Below are positions 8,303-24,145 of a stretch of DNA of 64,000 nucleotides, in pieces. The stretch lies in NCBI GenBank assembly GCA_963713805.1, contig CAVQNF010000017.1, positions 37,443 to 101,442 on the forward strand, given 5' to 3'. Within the stretch, counting starts at the first letter, position 1. Every line of letters begins with the position of its first letter. Under the pieces are notes generated by a model. That model was given only the letters and a program-made list of their open reading frames with translations, did not search any database and was not told the origin of the DNA. The DNA is from GAS188 sp963713805. GTDB taxonomy: Bacteria; Pseudomonadota; Alphaproteobacteria; Rhizobiales; Beijerinckiaceae. Made by a program: the position numbers and the translations under genes.

Positions 8303-9497
8303 ATGCGCGCACCGGAGCCGATCGCGATCAACATCCTCACCGGCTTCCTCGGGGCCGGCAAGACGACCCTGCTCAACGCCTTGGTGAAGGACGAGACGCT
8401 CGCGAACGCCGTGGTGCTCATCAACGAGTTCGGCGAGATCGCGCTCGATCATCTGCTCGTCGAAGGCGTCGAGGGGGAGATGATCGCCCTCTCGTCCGGC
8501 TGCCTGTGCTGCACGATCAGGGGCGAGCTCGTGACGGCGCTCGAGGATCTTCTGCGCCGGCGCGATAACGGCCGCATCCGTGCGTTCGATCGCGTGCTGA
8601 TCGAGACGACGGGCCTCGCCGATCCCGCGCCGATCCTCAACACGCTCATGCTGCATCCCTATCTGTCGCGGCGCTTCATCATCGATTCGCTGGTCACCGT
8701 CGTCGATGCGGTGAATGGCGCGGCGACGCTCGAGGCCCATGAAGAGGCTCGCCGCCAGGTGGCCATGGCCGACAGGCTGGTCCTGACGAAATCCGATCTC
8801 GCCGAGGAAGGTGCGATCGCGGGGCTCGCCGCTCACCTCGAGCGGCTCAATCCCACGTCTCCCATCCTTGATGCGAGGCGAGACCGATGGGATGGCGCCA
8901 CCCTCCTTCAGGCCGGGCTCTACGCTCCGCAAGACAAGATCCCCGACGTTGCCCGTTGGCTGAATGCGGAGGCGCTGCTCGCGCGAGATGGGCAGGAACG
9001 CGGCCACGCGCATGATCATGAGCACGCCCGCGCCGACGCCCACGTCGAGGCCCGGGAAGCCCCTCGTGCGGCTCACGCGGCTCACGCACATCGGCATGAT
9101 CCCAATCGTCACGACGAGCGCATCAAGGCCTTCTGCCTGACGAGCGACAGACCTGTGAAGGCTGCTGCGATCGATCTCTTCCTTCAGCTTTTGAGATCGA
9201 TCGAGCGCCGCGCGATTGCTTCGTCTCAAAGGCATCGTGGCTCTCGCCGAGCGTCCCGATGAGCCGCTGGTCGTGCACGGGGTTCAGGACGTGATGCATG
9301 AGCCCGTGCGGCTTTCGAAATGGCCTGACGCTGACCGTCGCACGCGCCTGGTGCTCATCGTCGAGGACGTGGCGGAAGCTGAGGTGAGAAGGCTGTGGGA
9401 TGCCTTTGCCTCGGACCCGCTCCAACCGGACACGCCGGATCGGGAGGCTCTCGTGGACAATCCGCTCAAGAGTTCCGTCGGAGGATTTCTCGGCTGA
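8303..9497 (+). CDS. COG0523-family metal chaperone GTPase, one frameshift
   Basis: The N-terminal G3E GTPase domain has Walker A GFLGAGKTTLL, the metal-binding SGCLCCTIRGEL, TTGLADPAPI and the specificity motif LTKSDL. A His/Asp/Ala-rich linker (about residues 233-272, including HAHDHEHARADAH and HAHRHDPNRHDERI) is a likely zinc-binding tract. The CobW C-terminal domain then begins (IKAFCLTSDRPV), breaks near 9210, and continues LLRLKGIVALAERPDEP to the end. The family delivers Zn, Co or Ni to client enzymes, often under metal limitation. No Zur box or B12 riboswitch is evident upstream, so the metal is unknown. The gene converges on the M23 peptidase gene. Confidence 0.85.
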
Positions 9498-11559
9498 TCG
9501 GTCAATTCGGAGTTTTGCGCTATTCTTGCCGGGTCAGCCATTTTCGCGAGAATATCGTCGTCATGCTGGCGCTCGCGGCTGAAGTCGGCGAGCATCTTGC
9601 CGTCCAATTCCCGGCCCCGCGGCAGCTTGATCCTCAAGGGATCGACGAAATGGCCGTTGACGATGACCTCGTAGTGCAGATGCGGCCCGGTGGAGAGGCC
9701 GGTCGAGCCGAGAAAGCCGATGACCTGGCCTTGCCGAACCCGCGTCCCGGGCGTGATCCCCTTGGCATAGGCCGACATGTGATTGTAGGTCGTCACATAG
9801 CCGTTGGTGTGCTGGATCTCGACGCGGTTGCCGTAACCTGAATCCCAGCTCGCTTTCAGCACGGTGCCGTTCCCGGCGGCGAATACCGGCGTGCCGACCT
9901 TGTCGGCCCAATCGACGCCCGTGTGCATTCGCCCGTAGCCGAGCACGGGATGGAAGCGATAGCCGAAAGGAGATGAGAATCTCCCCCCGTCATGGGTTTG
10001 CGCAGCAGGAATTTCTTGGCCGACTTCCCCAAGTCGTCGAAGTAGTCGATGAGCCCATCGTCCCTGGTCTGGAAACGGTAGAATTTGCGGACCTCGTCCC
10101 CGGTGGTCAGCGAAGCGTAGAGGATGTCGCCGCGATCGAGATCGGCGTTGTCGTCATCCCTCACGTAAAGGACGTCGAAGCCGTCGCCTTCCTCCGCCTT
10201 TCTTTGAAAGTCGATGTCGTAGGCGAAGATGCGGACGAGCTCGTCGATGATCGGCCTCGGGATGCTGCTCTTCAACGCGGTCTCGTAGAGGCTTTCGTAG
10301 AGGGTGGGGCCGCCGTCGTCCCCATCGTCCTGGTCATCTGCATCCTGCGCCGGATGCTGGGCTGCCTTCGTCGCCTTCGCAGGAGGAACCACGGCGCGGA
10401 AGACGTGATCGTCATCGATCGCCGCGATGGCGCTGATCCCGTCGTCTCCATAGGCGATGACCCGCAACAGCTCGTCTTCCTTGTGAGCAGCCCGGCCTCC
10501 TCCGGCGACGAGGAGGCGAAGCTTCTGGCCGACCGAAACGGCGTAGTCGCGTGTCTTGGGGGCGAAGATCGCCTGGATCTGCTTGACCTGATCGGCCGTC
10601 GCGCCGTTGTTGCGCAGGGTCTGCTCGAAACTGTCGCCGTGCCTGGCAATGATGAGACGTTCGGTTCCGCCGATTTTCGGCGCGCGATCGTCGACCTTGG
10701 GAATGACGGCGACGTTCTCCGGCACCACCTTCACGTCGAGCGAGGAGAAGGGGCCAAGCCCGGCGGGCGCATAGCTCAACAGGCCAGCGTCGATATTCGG
10801 GCTCGCGACGCTGTGGCTCAGCAAAGATGCGGGAAGCGCAAGGCTATCTCCCGGTGAGAGAGGCGGCGGCAGTTTCGCGGAAAGCTCCGCGCTCGCGTCC
10901 TCGTCGCTCAAGCTGGCTTGAAAGAAATTCGGCGCGTCGTCCGCGGAAAGCGAGCGCTTGATCATCGAGACATCGGCATTGGCTTCGGCGTTTTGATCGT
11001 CGCTCGCATGCTGCACATTTCCCGCCGTCGCCACGATCTGCAACGGATTGAAGGGCGGGATATCATCGGCGACATTGGGCGCGGCAAGCGAGATGGCGGT
11101 GGTGACGCGGGTGAACACCCTGGCCTTGATGATTTCCCGGTCGCCGACCCGGATCGTGTCGGGAAGCCGCGCCACCTGCTTTGCCGCCCCCACGTCGGAG
11201 TTGGATACGATCTTGTCGCCTTTCGTGCCATGATCGGCGAACTCGTTTCCGTCGGCGCCGCTCGTCGCCCTGACGATCGCGAGCTTCGCTTTCGAGGCGA
11301 AATTCGCCTGGCCGTCGAGCGCGATCAGGAGCGAAGCTCCGACGAGCGCCATGCCGCCGACGCCGGCAAGCACCGTGCCGGCGAGCCAGCGCAGATTGAC
11401 GGCATGCACGCTCGGCGGCGGGGCTTCGATATCGAGCGCCATCGGCGGTTCGTCGCCGACGAGCGACGCGGGCGCCATGTTCACGGGTGCGGCCGCATAC
11501 GTCAGGGGTGACGCAAGGCCGCTACCGATGACGTGGAGGTTGAGCGGCCTTTCGGTCAT
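9284..11559 (-). CDS. M23-family murein endopeptidase with membrane anchor, frame broken
   Basis: Starts at ATG 11557-11559. A cytoplasmic N-terminus of about 55 residues precedes one membrane helix (LAGTVLAGVGGMALVGASLL), then a long periplasmic spacer and a LysM/OapA-like region (RHGDSFEQTLRNNGATADQV). The M23 domain keeps the zinc ligands: H in RMHTGVDWADK (H-x3-D), and HLHYEV near the end. It cuts peptidoglycan cross-links during wall growth. A frameshift near 9970 separates spacer and catalytic domain. The catalytic frame stays open to 9284, running antisense into the COG0523 gene. A second indel would put the stop at 9502-9504, right against the convergent stop, which I think more likely. 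Confidence 0.8.
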
Positions 11560-11807
11560 TACCTGAGCTTGGGTTTCTCCGCGAAGCCTCTCATCACTCC
11601 CGCTTCTTGCGCAGCGCATTGCGAAGGAAGTGATTTCACTTGCATACAATGAGGCGAAGTTGTCTGAAATGCGGCGCATCGGCCGGCGTGCGAAGGTGAA
11701 ACCACCAGCGGCGAGCCGATTGCTGCGGATCGGCGCTGGCTTTCTTTAAGGGCGCGCCGAAGTCGTGAAGAAAATCCCGCCATGTGCAAATTTCTGCGAG
11801 ATGGCTG

Positions 11808-11837
11808 TTGACAGGCCCGCCCTGCGCCCCCTATATG
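11808..11837 (+). promoter_or_regulatory. rRNA operon promoter
   Basis: TTGACA (11808-11813) and TATATG (11832-11837) with an 18-base spacer, about 300 bases before the 16S gene. The leader further down holds a conserved alphaproteobacterial pre-rRNA segment (AAAGAGAAACGTGGACGG, near 11990). Confidence 0.75.
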
Positions 11838-12140
11838 CCGGAAGTCGTGACGGCGCTCCACGCGCTGGCGGCAATCTGTCCTCTTCACTACGGTTGGCTT
11901 CTTGGCCGGCGTTCGTCGGAGGAAAGGTGCTTCCGCTGAATTCAGCTTTCGTTGAGTTCCTGGAAGCGTTCTTTGACAAGTGGGAATTGAAAGAGAAACG
12001 TGGACGGCGCGGTTCCGCGGTCGCTTCGGCGATCACGAGATACCGGCGGCGTCGCGTTTAAGAGCTCACATGGGCAGCGAAAGCTGTTCATTGTGCGCTC
12101 CGTCAATGCGTGACGACCATGCCGGACAAACATCTCAATT

Positions 12141-13628
<1,488 letters not shown>

Positions 13629-13823
13629 TTCGCTCCTTTCATGGCTTGCCATGACTCGGGCGACTTCAGAACAAGGCCTTGCGCTTCGGCACAACCGAGG
13701 CACAAGGCATCGGAACCCGCCGTCTTCGTTTCTCTTTCTCGGAACAAGCCTTGTCAGTCGTAGCTTGTCAGTTGATAAATCTTGTCAATTGATTGGGCGG
13801 GCGATATGGGAAGCGCGGTCTAC

Positions 13824-13900
<77 letters not shown>

Positions 13901-13923
13901 GATGTCCTGAAAATCGGATATCT

Positions 13924-13999
13924 GGGGCCATAGCTCAGTTGGGAGAGCGCCTGCTTTGCAAGCAGGAGGTCGTCGGTTCGATCCCGTCTGGCTCCACCA
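13924..13999 (+). tRNA. tRNA-Ala (UGC)
   Basis: 76 bases with anticodon loop TTTGCAA giving UGC, the alanine identity pair G3-U70 in the acceptor stem, and encoded CCA. It lies 23 bases after tRNA-Ile in the rRNA spacer. Confidence 0.97.
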
Positions 14000-14253
14000 T
14001 CGATCCGGATATCGAAGCGATCATCCGTCGGGCTTGTTCCCCGCAAATTCGAGAGGGCGTCTTCGGCGTCGTCTCGTGTTGTTTTCAAATCGTGAAGAGG
14101 TGACGCAATCGTCGTTCCTTAAGGGAACGCTTCCGCATCGAGGCGGCGGCGATGACGAATGCGTCCATGAAGTTAGCTGGTCTTTCCGATCGGTGCCCCG
14201 AGTTTTGAGGCTGTTAGCGCAAGCTGAGCCTCGGCGGGCATCGACGATGAGAG

Positions 14254-17059
<2,806 letters not shown>

Positions 17060-17147
17060 TTCTCGTCATCCATGCCCGCCACCGGCGTCCTGCCGTTGGA
17101 AGGGCCGATCGGATGCAAAAGCCAGCTAGCTTCAAGATTTGCCCTGC

Positions 17148-17266
17148 GCCGGCTCGGTGACTCGAGCGAGGAGTTCACACCCGATCCCATTCCGAACTCG
17201 GCCGTTAAGTTCCTCAGCGCTGATGGTACTGTGTCTCAAGACCCGGGAGAGTAGGTCGTTGCCGGG
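17148..17266 (+). rRNA. rrf: 5S ribosomal RNA
   Basis: About 119 bases, with conserved CCCGATCCCATTCCGAACTC and GATGGTACTG then GGGAGAGTAGGTCGTTGCC. Flanking GCCCTG (17141-17146) and CAGGGC can pair as a processing stem. No tRNA-fMet follows it, unlike many rRNA operons of the order. Confidence 0.95.
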
Positions 17267-17321
17267 CCAGCACAGGGCAAATCCGTCACCTCTTCACCCA
17301 TCAAACTCTTCTTCCATTTTC

Positions 17322-17348
17322 AAAAACCCCGCCGCAAGCGGGGTTTTT
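17322..17348 (+). terminator. Intrinsic terminator of the rRNA operon
   Basis: Stem CCCCGC/GCGGGG (17327-17332 and 17338-17343), loop CGCAA, then five T. The A-run before the stem makes it usable on both strands. Confidence 0.9.
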
Positions 17349-17513
17349 GCGTTCCGAGGCGTGCGTCATGCGATCGCTTGCGGTGGGCGCCGCGCTCCGC
17401 GGGTGCACGCGACAAGGCTGCACCCCATCGAATCTCGTTGCCGCATCGAAGCTCACGCGTGTTGCGGCACTCCCCGTCGCGAGGCATAGTCGCCTCCGAC
17501 AACGCCGGCCGGA

Positions 17514-19309
17514 ATGCCGTCGGGCCAGGGAACCGAAATGGGCGAAGAAGCCCCCACCTCGCGGCGGCTCGCCGCGATCCTCGCCGCCGATGTGGCGGGA
17601 TATTCGCGCCTCATGGGTGCCGACGAGGAAGGCACGCTTGCCGCGCTCAAGGGCCATCGCAAGGAACTCGTCGACCCGCTGATCGCCCAGCACCAGGGTC
17701 GCATCGTCAAGACCACGGGGGACGGCCTGCTCATCGAGTTCGCGTCGATCGTCGACGCGGTGCGCTGCGCGGTCGTGGTGCAGCAGGGAATGAAGGACCG
17801 CAACGCCAATCTCGACGAGAACCAGCGCATCCGCTTCCGCATCGGCATCAACGTCGGCGACGTGATCGTCGAGGATGGCGACATTTTCGGCGATGGCGTC
17901 AATGTCGCGGCGCGGCTCGAAGCGCTCGCCGAGCCCGACGAGATTTGCGTCAGCGCCACGGTGCGCGAGCATGTCGGCGAGAAGCTTCCCATCGGCTTCG
18001 CCGACTGGGCGAGCACAGCGTCAAGAACATCGCGCGGCCGGTCCATGTCTATCGCGTCGAGACGCGCGCCGAGCCTCAGACGGCCACCCAGGACAAGCCG
18101 GAGCATGCGATGCTCGCGCTTCCCGACCGGCCGTCGATCGCGGTCCTGCCTTTCGCCAATATGAGCGGCGACGCCGAGCAGGATTATTTCTCGGACGGCA
18201 TGGTCGAGGATCTCATCACCGGCCTTTCGCGCATCAAGTGGCTGTTCGTCATCGCGCGAAATTCGAGCTTCACCTACAAGGGCAAGTCGGTGGATGTGAA
18301 GCAGGTGGGCGCGAGCTCGGCGTGCGCTACATCCTCGAGGGAAGTGTCCGCAAGGCGTCGAACCGAGTGCGCGTCACCGGTCAGGTCGTCGAAGGCGAAA
18401 CCGGCCGGCACGTCTGGGCGGAGCGCTACGACCGCACCATCGAGGACATCTTCGCGCTCCAGGACGAGCTGACGATCAGCGTCGTGGCCGCGATCGAGCC
18501 GAGCCTGCGCCAGGCGGAGATCGAGCGCGTCAAGCGAAAGCGGCCGGACAATCTCGATGCCTACGACCTGGTGCTGCGTGCCATTCCCGACGTCTATCCG
18601 GCGATGCCGGACCGGGCCACGAAGGCGCTCCCGCTGCTCGAAAAGGCGCTGAGCATGGAGCCCGATTACGCGACAGCCCATGGCTTTGCCGCTTGGTGCC
18701 ACGAAATCCTGTTCGTGCGCGGCGGCGCGCGCGAAGAGAACCGGCTCGGAGCGGCCCGCCATGCCCATGCGGCCATCGCCCATGGTCGTGACGACGCGAT
18801 CGCGCTGGCGCTCGGAGGATTTGCGATAGGCCTCGTGGCGCATGACCGCGAAGCCGCGCGCAGGGCCTTCGAGGCGGCACTTGGCGCTCAGCGCTTCATG
18901 CGCGCTCGCCTACGCCTTCGGAAGTGTCGTGATGGCCACGGGCGGTGACGCGGAGCGCGGTATCGAGTGGGGAGAGCACGCGCTTCGTTTGAGCCCGTTC
19001 GATCCGATGAACTACGGCCCCTGTCTCGCGATCGCATTCGGCCATTTCCAGCGCGGCGACTACGAGGCGGCCGCCGAGGCGGCGAGCAAATGCTTCCAGG
19101 CAAATCCCAATTTCAGCTTCGCGCATATGCTGCTGGCGGCGACGCATGCGAAACTCGGCCGCATCGATGCGGCAAGGGATGCCGCCGCGCGAGTGTTGGA
19201 GTTGGAGCCGGGCTATACCATCAGCGGAATGCGCACCGCCGTCGGCATGCACGCGTCGATCGCCGAGCCTCTATCCGAGGCGCTCCGCACGGCGGGCCTC
19301 CCGGAATAG
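17514..19309 (+). CDS. Class III adenylate cyclase with TolB-like and TPR domains, three frameshifts
   Basis: The cyclase domain (about residues 10-165) has the metal-binding Asp in LAADVAGYSRLM and the second in KTTGDGLLIEF, followed by RIGINVGDVIVEDGDIFGDG and VNVAARLEALAEPDEI. After a break near 18005 comes a FlgO/TolB-like segment, RPSIAVLPFANMSGD then YFSDGMVEDLITGLSRI, continuing after a second break (near 18310) as LGVRYILEGSVRK and GRHVWAERYDR. TPR-like repeats follow (LLEKALSMEPDYATAHGFAA), with a third break near 18880, ending TAGLPE at 19309. The whole would be about 595 residues and make cAMP from ATP. The architecture is common, often in many paralogs, in Rhizobiales. The internal ATG 17538 (AGGGAA before it) is an equally good start. 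Confidence 0.85.
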
Positions 19310-19581
19310 GCCCCGCCTTTCCGACGCTTGGCGGGGCGGCGCGGTCGGCGCCGTCGATCATGCGATCACGAGGGGAGGACAGATGATAAGATCGCCCCCG
19401 GCGGAGCGTCGCGTCATGACCTTTGCAACCCGCGAGCGAATGCGCGCAATGCCCCCTTTGACGGGCCGCTCCTGTCTTGCCTTCGTCTTGCCAGGCTTGG
19501 CCGGCCTGTGCTGTTGATGCGGCAAGTCGTGGATGGCCGCAACAAGTGCGGCCAGGACGCCTTTCTTTCCCGCGTTAGGTC

Positions 19582-22500
19582 TCAAAAGCTCAGGTTGAGA
19601 TGCGCCTTGACGGCGTTGTCCATGGCACGCTGGCCGTACTGTCCCGAATAGGAGACGCCGACCGAGAGCATCGAGGTCACCGCGTAGTCGATTCCGACCT
19701 CGGCCACGAAGGCATCGCGGTCGATGGGTACGCCCGCGACGCTGAAGCTTTGCGCGCCGCCCTGGAAGGCGAGGAGCGTCGAGGGCACCACATCGCCGAA
19801 GGCGTGGCGCCAGCCGAGCAAGCTGTGGAAGGTGAGGGGCACCGAGGCGAAGGCGATCTCGCTTCGCATGCCGAGCGTCGTCGTCTGAATGTTGAAGTCG
19901 CGTGCCGAGCCGGTGAGGGCCGCGACACCGCCTGTTTCGGTGAAGCCGTTCTGGTGGATGAGGATCGCGGCGGCGCCGCGAAGGGCTCGATGCTCATATG
20001 TGAGACGCCGAGCCCCGCGAGGTTCAAGCCCGAGAGCTCGATGCGGTAGCCCGCCTCGCCGAAGGCTTGCGCCGTCGAGCCGCCATTGTTTGACGAGACC
20101 ACCTCGGCGAAGCCGGGGAATGTCACTGATCGGGTGATCGAGGTCGAGTTCGTGCCGTAGAGCGCGCCTGCGCGCAATTGCACCGAGCCGAAGCTCGCGC
20201 CCGCGTAGACGCCGCCAAAGATGCTTTCGAACGTGCCTGAGGATTGGCGCTGGCTCACGTTGATCTGATCATTGGTGTAGCCGCCGGCGAGGCCGAAGCG
20301 CCAATTCGCCGCCCATGAGGTTCGTGGCCGAGACGTCGCCGCCAATGACAAAACCGCCGGTCGAGCGCGAGAGCGAGGCGGCATTGCCGTCGCTGCTTCA
20401 CGCGCCCCCAATCGCCGAAGCCTTGTCCCCAGAAATCGAACATGCGCGGCTGATACATCTGCACCGCGACCGGTGCGATGCGCGGCCCTTTGCCCGAAGA
20501 TAGATCGGCCGCATAAGCGCCGGTCGTCGTCGTGGCGGCGCCGAGCATGGGCGTCGCGACCGGCTGGTTCAAGCGGTCGAGGATCGCCGAGCTCAGCAAG
20601 AGGGCGTCTTCATAGGCCGCCGTCACCACGCTCGCATGGATCTCGCCCGAGAGCGCGTCGAAGGCTTGCCGCGCGCCGGCCGCGCTCTGGCCGATGACGG
20701 TGTTGAAGAGAGCGCCCGAGCCGAGCGCCTGCACGGCGGCAGCCGCGGCGGTCTCGCTCGGTGTGTTCGCGACGGAAGTGAAGCTGCCCTGCACCTTGAA
20801 ATCGAGGAAGACGTCATTGGCATCTTCGCTCAAGCTTGGGGAGAGCAAGGCGAGGTTCGATGTCGTCGTGAGCTGGGCGAAGGCGCCCTGCACGCCGCCT
20901 TGAGCGGTGAGGATCGTGTAGCGGCTCGTTGGCGTAATGCCGGTTCCCGCGATCACTGACACGGTGCCGCCGGACAAAGTCGCCGTGCCGCCGACCGCGA
21001 TCTTGTCGTTCTGGCCCGATCCATTGATGTTGACGATAAAGGTGGTCCCGGAGGCGAAGCTCGCATTTCCGGTCACGTTGAGCGTCGAGAAGGGTGTCGG
21101 CATGCCCGGCGCGATGGTCGCTCCGCTTTGCGCCACGAGACCGCCGATCGTGCCGGAACCGCCGAGCGTGGCGCCGCCCGCCACCGTCACGTTCGAGCTC
21201 CCCAACGAACCGGTCACGATGAGGGCGCCTTCCTCGACATTGGTCGGGCCCGAGAAGTTGTTCGCGCCCGTCACCGTCCAGGTCGAGGAGCCGATCTTGT
21301 TGAAGACCGAGAAGCCGTCATATTGCTGGCCGGGACCGAGCGTGCCGTCGAAGGTTCCGCTGCCCGCTGCCCGCCGAGCTGGAAGGTGTCGAGCCCCGTG
21401 GTCGCCACGGTGCTCATCACCTTGCCGTTGATCACGCTGCCCGGAACCAAGGTCAAGGTGAAGGGAAGGGTGCTTCCGTTCAGGCCGAAGTCGATGGCGA
21501 CGCCGCTCGTCCCGGTGATCGTGCCCGCGTTGAACACGCTTCCCGTGGCGTCGGCGTTTCTGAAGACGATGCCCTCGTTGCCGGTGATGAGGCCGGCATT
21601 CATGATGGTCGCGTTGTTGACGCGCACGCCGTCGCGGCTCGAGCTCGAGATCGTTCCGGTCGCGGCGTTGGTGATCGTCGTCAGGCCCGTGGTGTTGATG
21701 CCGTCGTTGATGGCGCTCGGGCCGCTCGCCGAAATAAGCCCCGCGTTGTTGACGGTCGCTGTCTTGGCGAGGATGCCGATCGCCTGAAGGCCGCCGGCAG
21801 CTTCTGTCGCCATGATCTTCCCGGTCGAGGTGTTGGTGACATTGGCGTCGGTGGTCTCAGTGCCGGCGTTGATGGCAAAGCTGCTGCCCGATTGCCGGCA
21901 AGGGTGCTGCTGGAGATCGTCCCGGAATTGCTCGTGACCATGCGGTCTCCCGCCGACTTGTGACCCCGGCCGCGCTACCTGATATGGTGCCGGAATTGCT
22001 GGTGATAGTTGACGTCGCCCACGCCGCGAACCGACACCCCCGGTGATCATGGCCGAGTTGCTGCCGTTGACGGTCCCGCCGTTGATCGTTCCCACCATGG
22101 TTCGCCGTGTTGGTGAAGGTGATCGCGCCGAACGCGTGGATGGAATTCCCGGCGGCTTGAATTTTTCCGGCATTGGTCACGGTAACGCTGCCCCCGCCCC
22201 GCCATCGGCGATCCCGTCGCCCGCGCTCATGATGAGCCCGGTGCCCATATTAGTGACGTTGAGGCTCACTCCGGCGGAGATGGCGGATCCGACATTCGAG
22301 GTCCCCGTGATCGTCCCTTGGTTGACGACGACGACGCTGCCATTGACGCCGTTGACGCCACTCAGTCCCGAGATCGTCGCGGCAGCGCTGTTGTTGTTGA
22401 CCGTCAGCGTGTCCGCCGCGGTTGGATCGCGACGACGCCATTGACTGCGGGCCGCGACGGTGCCGAGATTGTTGACGGAATTGCCGCCGGCGACATCGAG

Positions 22501-22777
22501 ATTCCGTTCGCCGGGGGCCGTTGTGCCCGTCACCGTGGCGCCCGCCTGCACATTGATGGTGAGGCCGGTTTCGACACCCGTGCCGTAGCCGTTCGGAGAG
22601 TTTTGATTGGTGACGGTCCCGGTGCAGGTGACGGTCGTGTTGCTGACCGGCGCCGCGGGCGTGCATTGCGCGAAGGCGCTCGCGGCCGCTCAGCAGCAAG
22701 GCTGGGAGAGCGAGGGCGAATATCCCGGCCCGACGCCAATAAACCCGTGCTGGCGTCGAAATCTTCCCCTGGAACAT
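19582..22777 (-). CDS. Type V autotransporter, multiple frameshifts
   Basis: Starts at ATG 22775-22777 with a GGGGAT site and a signal peptide (MFQGKISTPARVYWRRAG, then hydrophobic). The passenger is a Gly/Asn/Thr-rich beta-helix with many N-x-G-T-I/A-G-x-I type repeats, and has one autotransporter-associated repeat (GANNFSGPTNVEEGALIVTG near 21260). The C-terminal beta-barrel (from about 20440) has NWRFGLAGGYTNDQINV and ends AHLNLSF, with the terminal Phe typical of outer-membrane barrels. At least six breaks occur (near 22690, 22175, 21970, 21370, 20400 and 19990). It would be about 1060 residues, a surface protein possibly for adhesion. No passenger protease or lipase motif is seen. It may be a pseudogene, but the frames join coherently. 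Confidence 0.8.
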
Positions 22778-23144
22778 GATATCCCCATTTGTAGCGCGGT
22801 CATTCGAGACCGCATCGCCAGCGCAATAGAGTGCAGAACTGTAGAACTCGAGGGGAATATCGAGCCTCGAGTTCCTCATCGATTATTAGACGGTCATATT
22901 AACGAGCATTCACATCTGCTATTCTAATTTAGCATCCGCCCTTGCCTCCTACAATCACGATTTCGATCGGGCTATTTATTCCTCGGGGCCCTGCGAGAGG
23001 CCAGCTTCTCAGTGGAGCGCAATGATCGATGCTCGAGCCAGATCGGCGCCTTTGACCGCTCGACGCTCACCCGGCGATCTCGGCGACAAGCTTGCATTAG
23101 GCATTGTGGGCGACACTCGCGGGTGCAAAGGCTTGGAGGAAGTG
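22778..23144. other. Intergenic between autotransporter and xerC
   Basis: 367-base divergent spacer, AT-rich around 22890-22950. It must hold the promoters for both genes, but no clear -35/-10 pair is evident to me and no RNA gene is seen. Confidence 0.4.
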
Positions 23145-24137
23145 ATGATCGCTGCCCAAGGCGCAAAGGCACGCCCGACGGAGGAGGCCTCGACCCTCCT
23201 GGCACGTTGGCTCGATGCGCTCGCGAAAGAGCGACGAGCTTCGCCGAAGACGGTCGAAGCCTATGGGCGGGACCTGCGCCAATTCCTCGGCTTTTGCACC
23301 GAATGCGGTGTCGTGCGCGCGTGCGCGGACCTTTCGGAATTGTCCCCTGCCGATATTCGCGGGTTCCTTGCCATGCGGCGCGAATCAGGGGTCGGCAACC
23401 GTTCGCTCGCCCGGCAGATCGCGGCTTTGCGCGGTTTTGCGCGCTTCCTCGAGCGCGAAACCGGCATTCGCTGCGAAGCGCTCTTCGCGATCAGGGCGCC
23501 CAAGGCGCCGCGCTCCTTGCCCCGCCCCATCGCGCCCGCGCCCGCGCGTGCCTTGTGCGATCCCGATCTCGTCGAGGACGGAGTGCGCGCGCCCTGGATC
23601 GCGGCGCGCGACGCGGCGGTCCTCGCCCTCCTCTATGGGTGCGGTTTGCGCATCTCGGAGGCCTTGTCGCTCTGCGGTCGCGATCTTGCGACCCTCGAGG
23701 AAGGCAGCCTCACCGTCATCGGCAAGGGCGGGCGCATGCGCGTCGTTCCGGCTCTGCCGCAAGTTCGCGAGCGCGTGCGCGAATACCTTGCCCAATGCCC
23801 CTATGGCGTGAAGCCCGACGCGCCCATCTTTCGCGGCGCGCGAGGCGGGCCGCTTTCGCCGCGCGTCATCCAGGGCACGGTTGCGCGCCTGCGAGGCGCG
23901 CTCGGCCTACCCGCGAGCGCGACGCCGCATGCGTTGCGTCACGCTTTCGCCACGCATCTTCTGGCGCGCGGCGGGGATTTGCGCGCGATCCAGGAGCTCC
24001 TCGGCCATGCCTCGCTGTCGACGACGCAGGTTTACACCGCCGTCGACACGCATCGGCTTCTCGAGGCCTATCGCAACGCCCACCCGCGTGCTCGAACGCC
24101 AATTCTCAAGGGTGAGAGGCAAGGAAAGGAAACGTGA
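23145..24137 (+). CDS. xerC: Tyrosine recombinase XerC
   Basis: 330 residues from ATG 23145, preferred over 23022 because GGAGGA lies just before it. The N-terminal SAM-like DNA-binding domain contains LARWLDALAKERRASPKTVE and YGRDLRQFLGF. The catalytic domain carries the full pentad: Arg in GCGLRISEAL, Lys in GKGGRMRVV, H-x2-R in HALRHAFATHLL, His in LGHASLSTTQ and the nucleophile Tyr in QVYTAVD. With XerD it resolves chromosome dimers at dif during division. Its length and lack of flanking att-like repeats favour the housekeeping enzyme over a phage integrase. Convergent with the binding-protein gene 8 bases downstream. Confidence 0.92.
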   Translation: MIAAQGAKARPTEEASTLLARWLDALAKERRASPKTVEAYGRDLRQFLGFCTECGVVRACADLSELSPADIRGFLAMRRESGVGNRSLARQIAALRGFARFLERETGIRCEALFAIRAPKAPRSLPRPIAPAPARALCDPDLVEDGVRAPWIAARDAAVLALLYGCGLRISEALSLCGRDLATLEEGSLTVIGKGGRMRVVPALPQVRERVREYLAQCPYGVKPDAPIFRGARGGPLSPRVIQGTVARLRGALGLPASATPHALRHAFATHLLARGGDLRAIQELLGHASLSTTQVYTAVDTHRLLEAYRNAHPRARTPILKGERQGKET

Positions 24138-24145
24138 TGGCGTCT

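Noticed and set aside
23145..24137. xerC as the integrase of a genomic island
   Set aside because: Its sequence and length match housekeeping XerC, and there is no att repeat or tRNA gene next to it.
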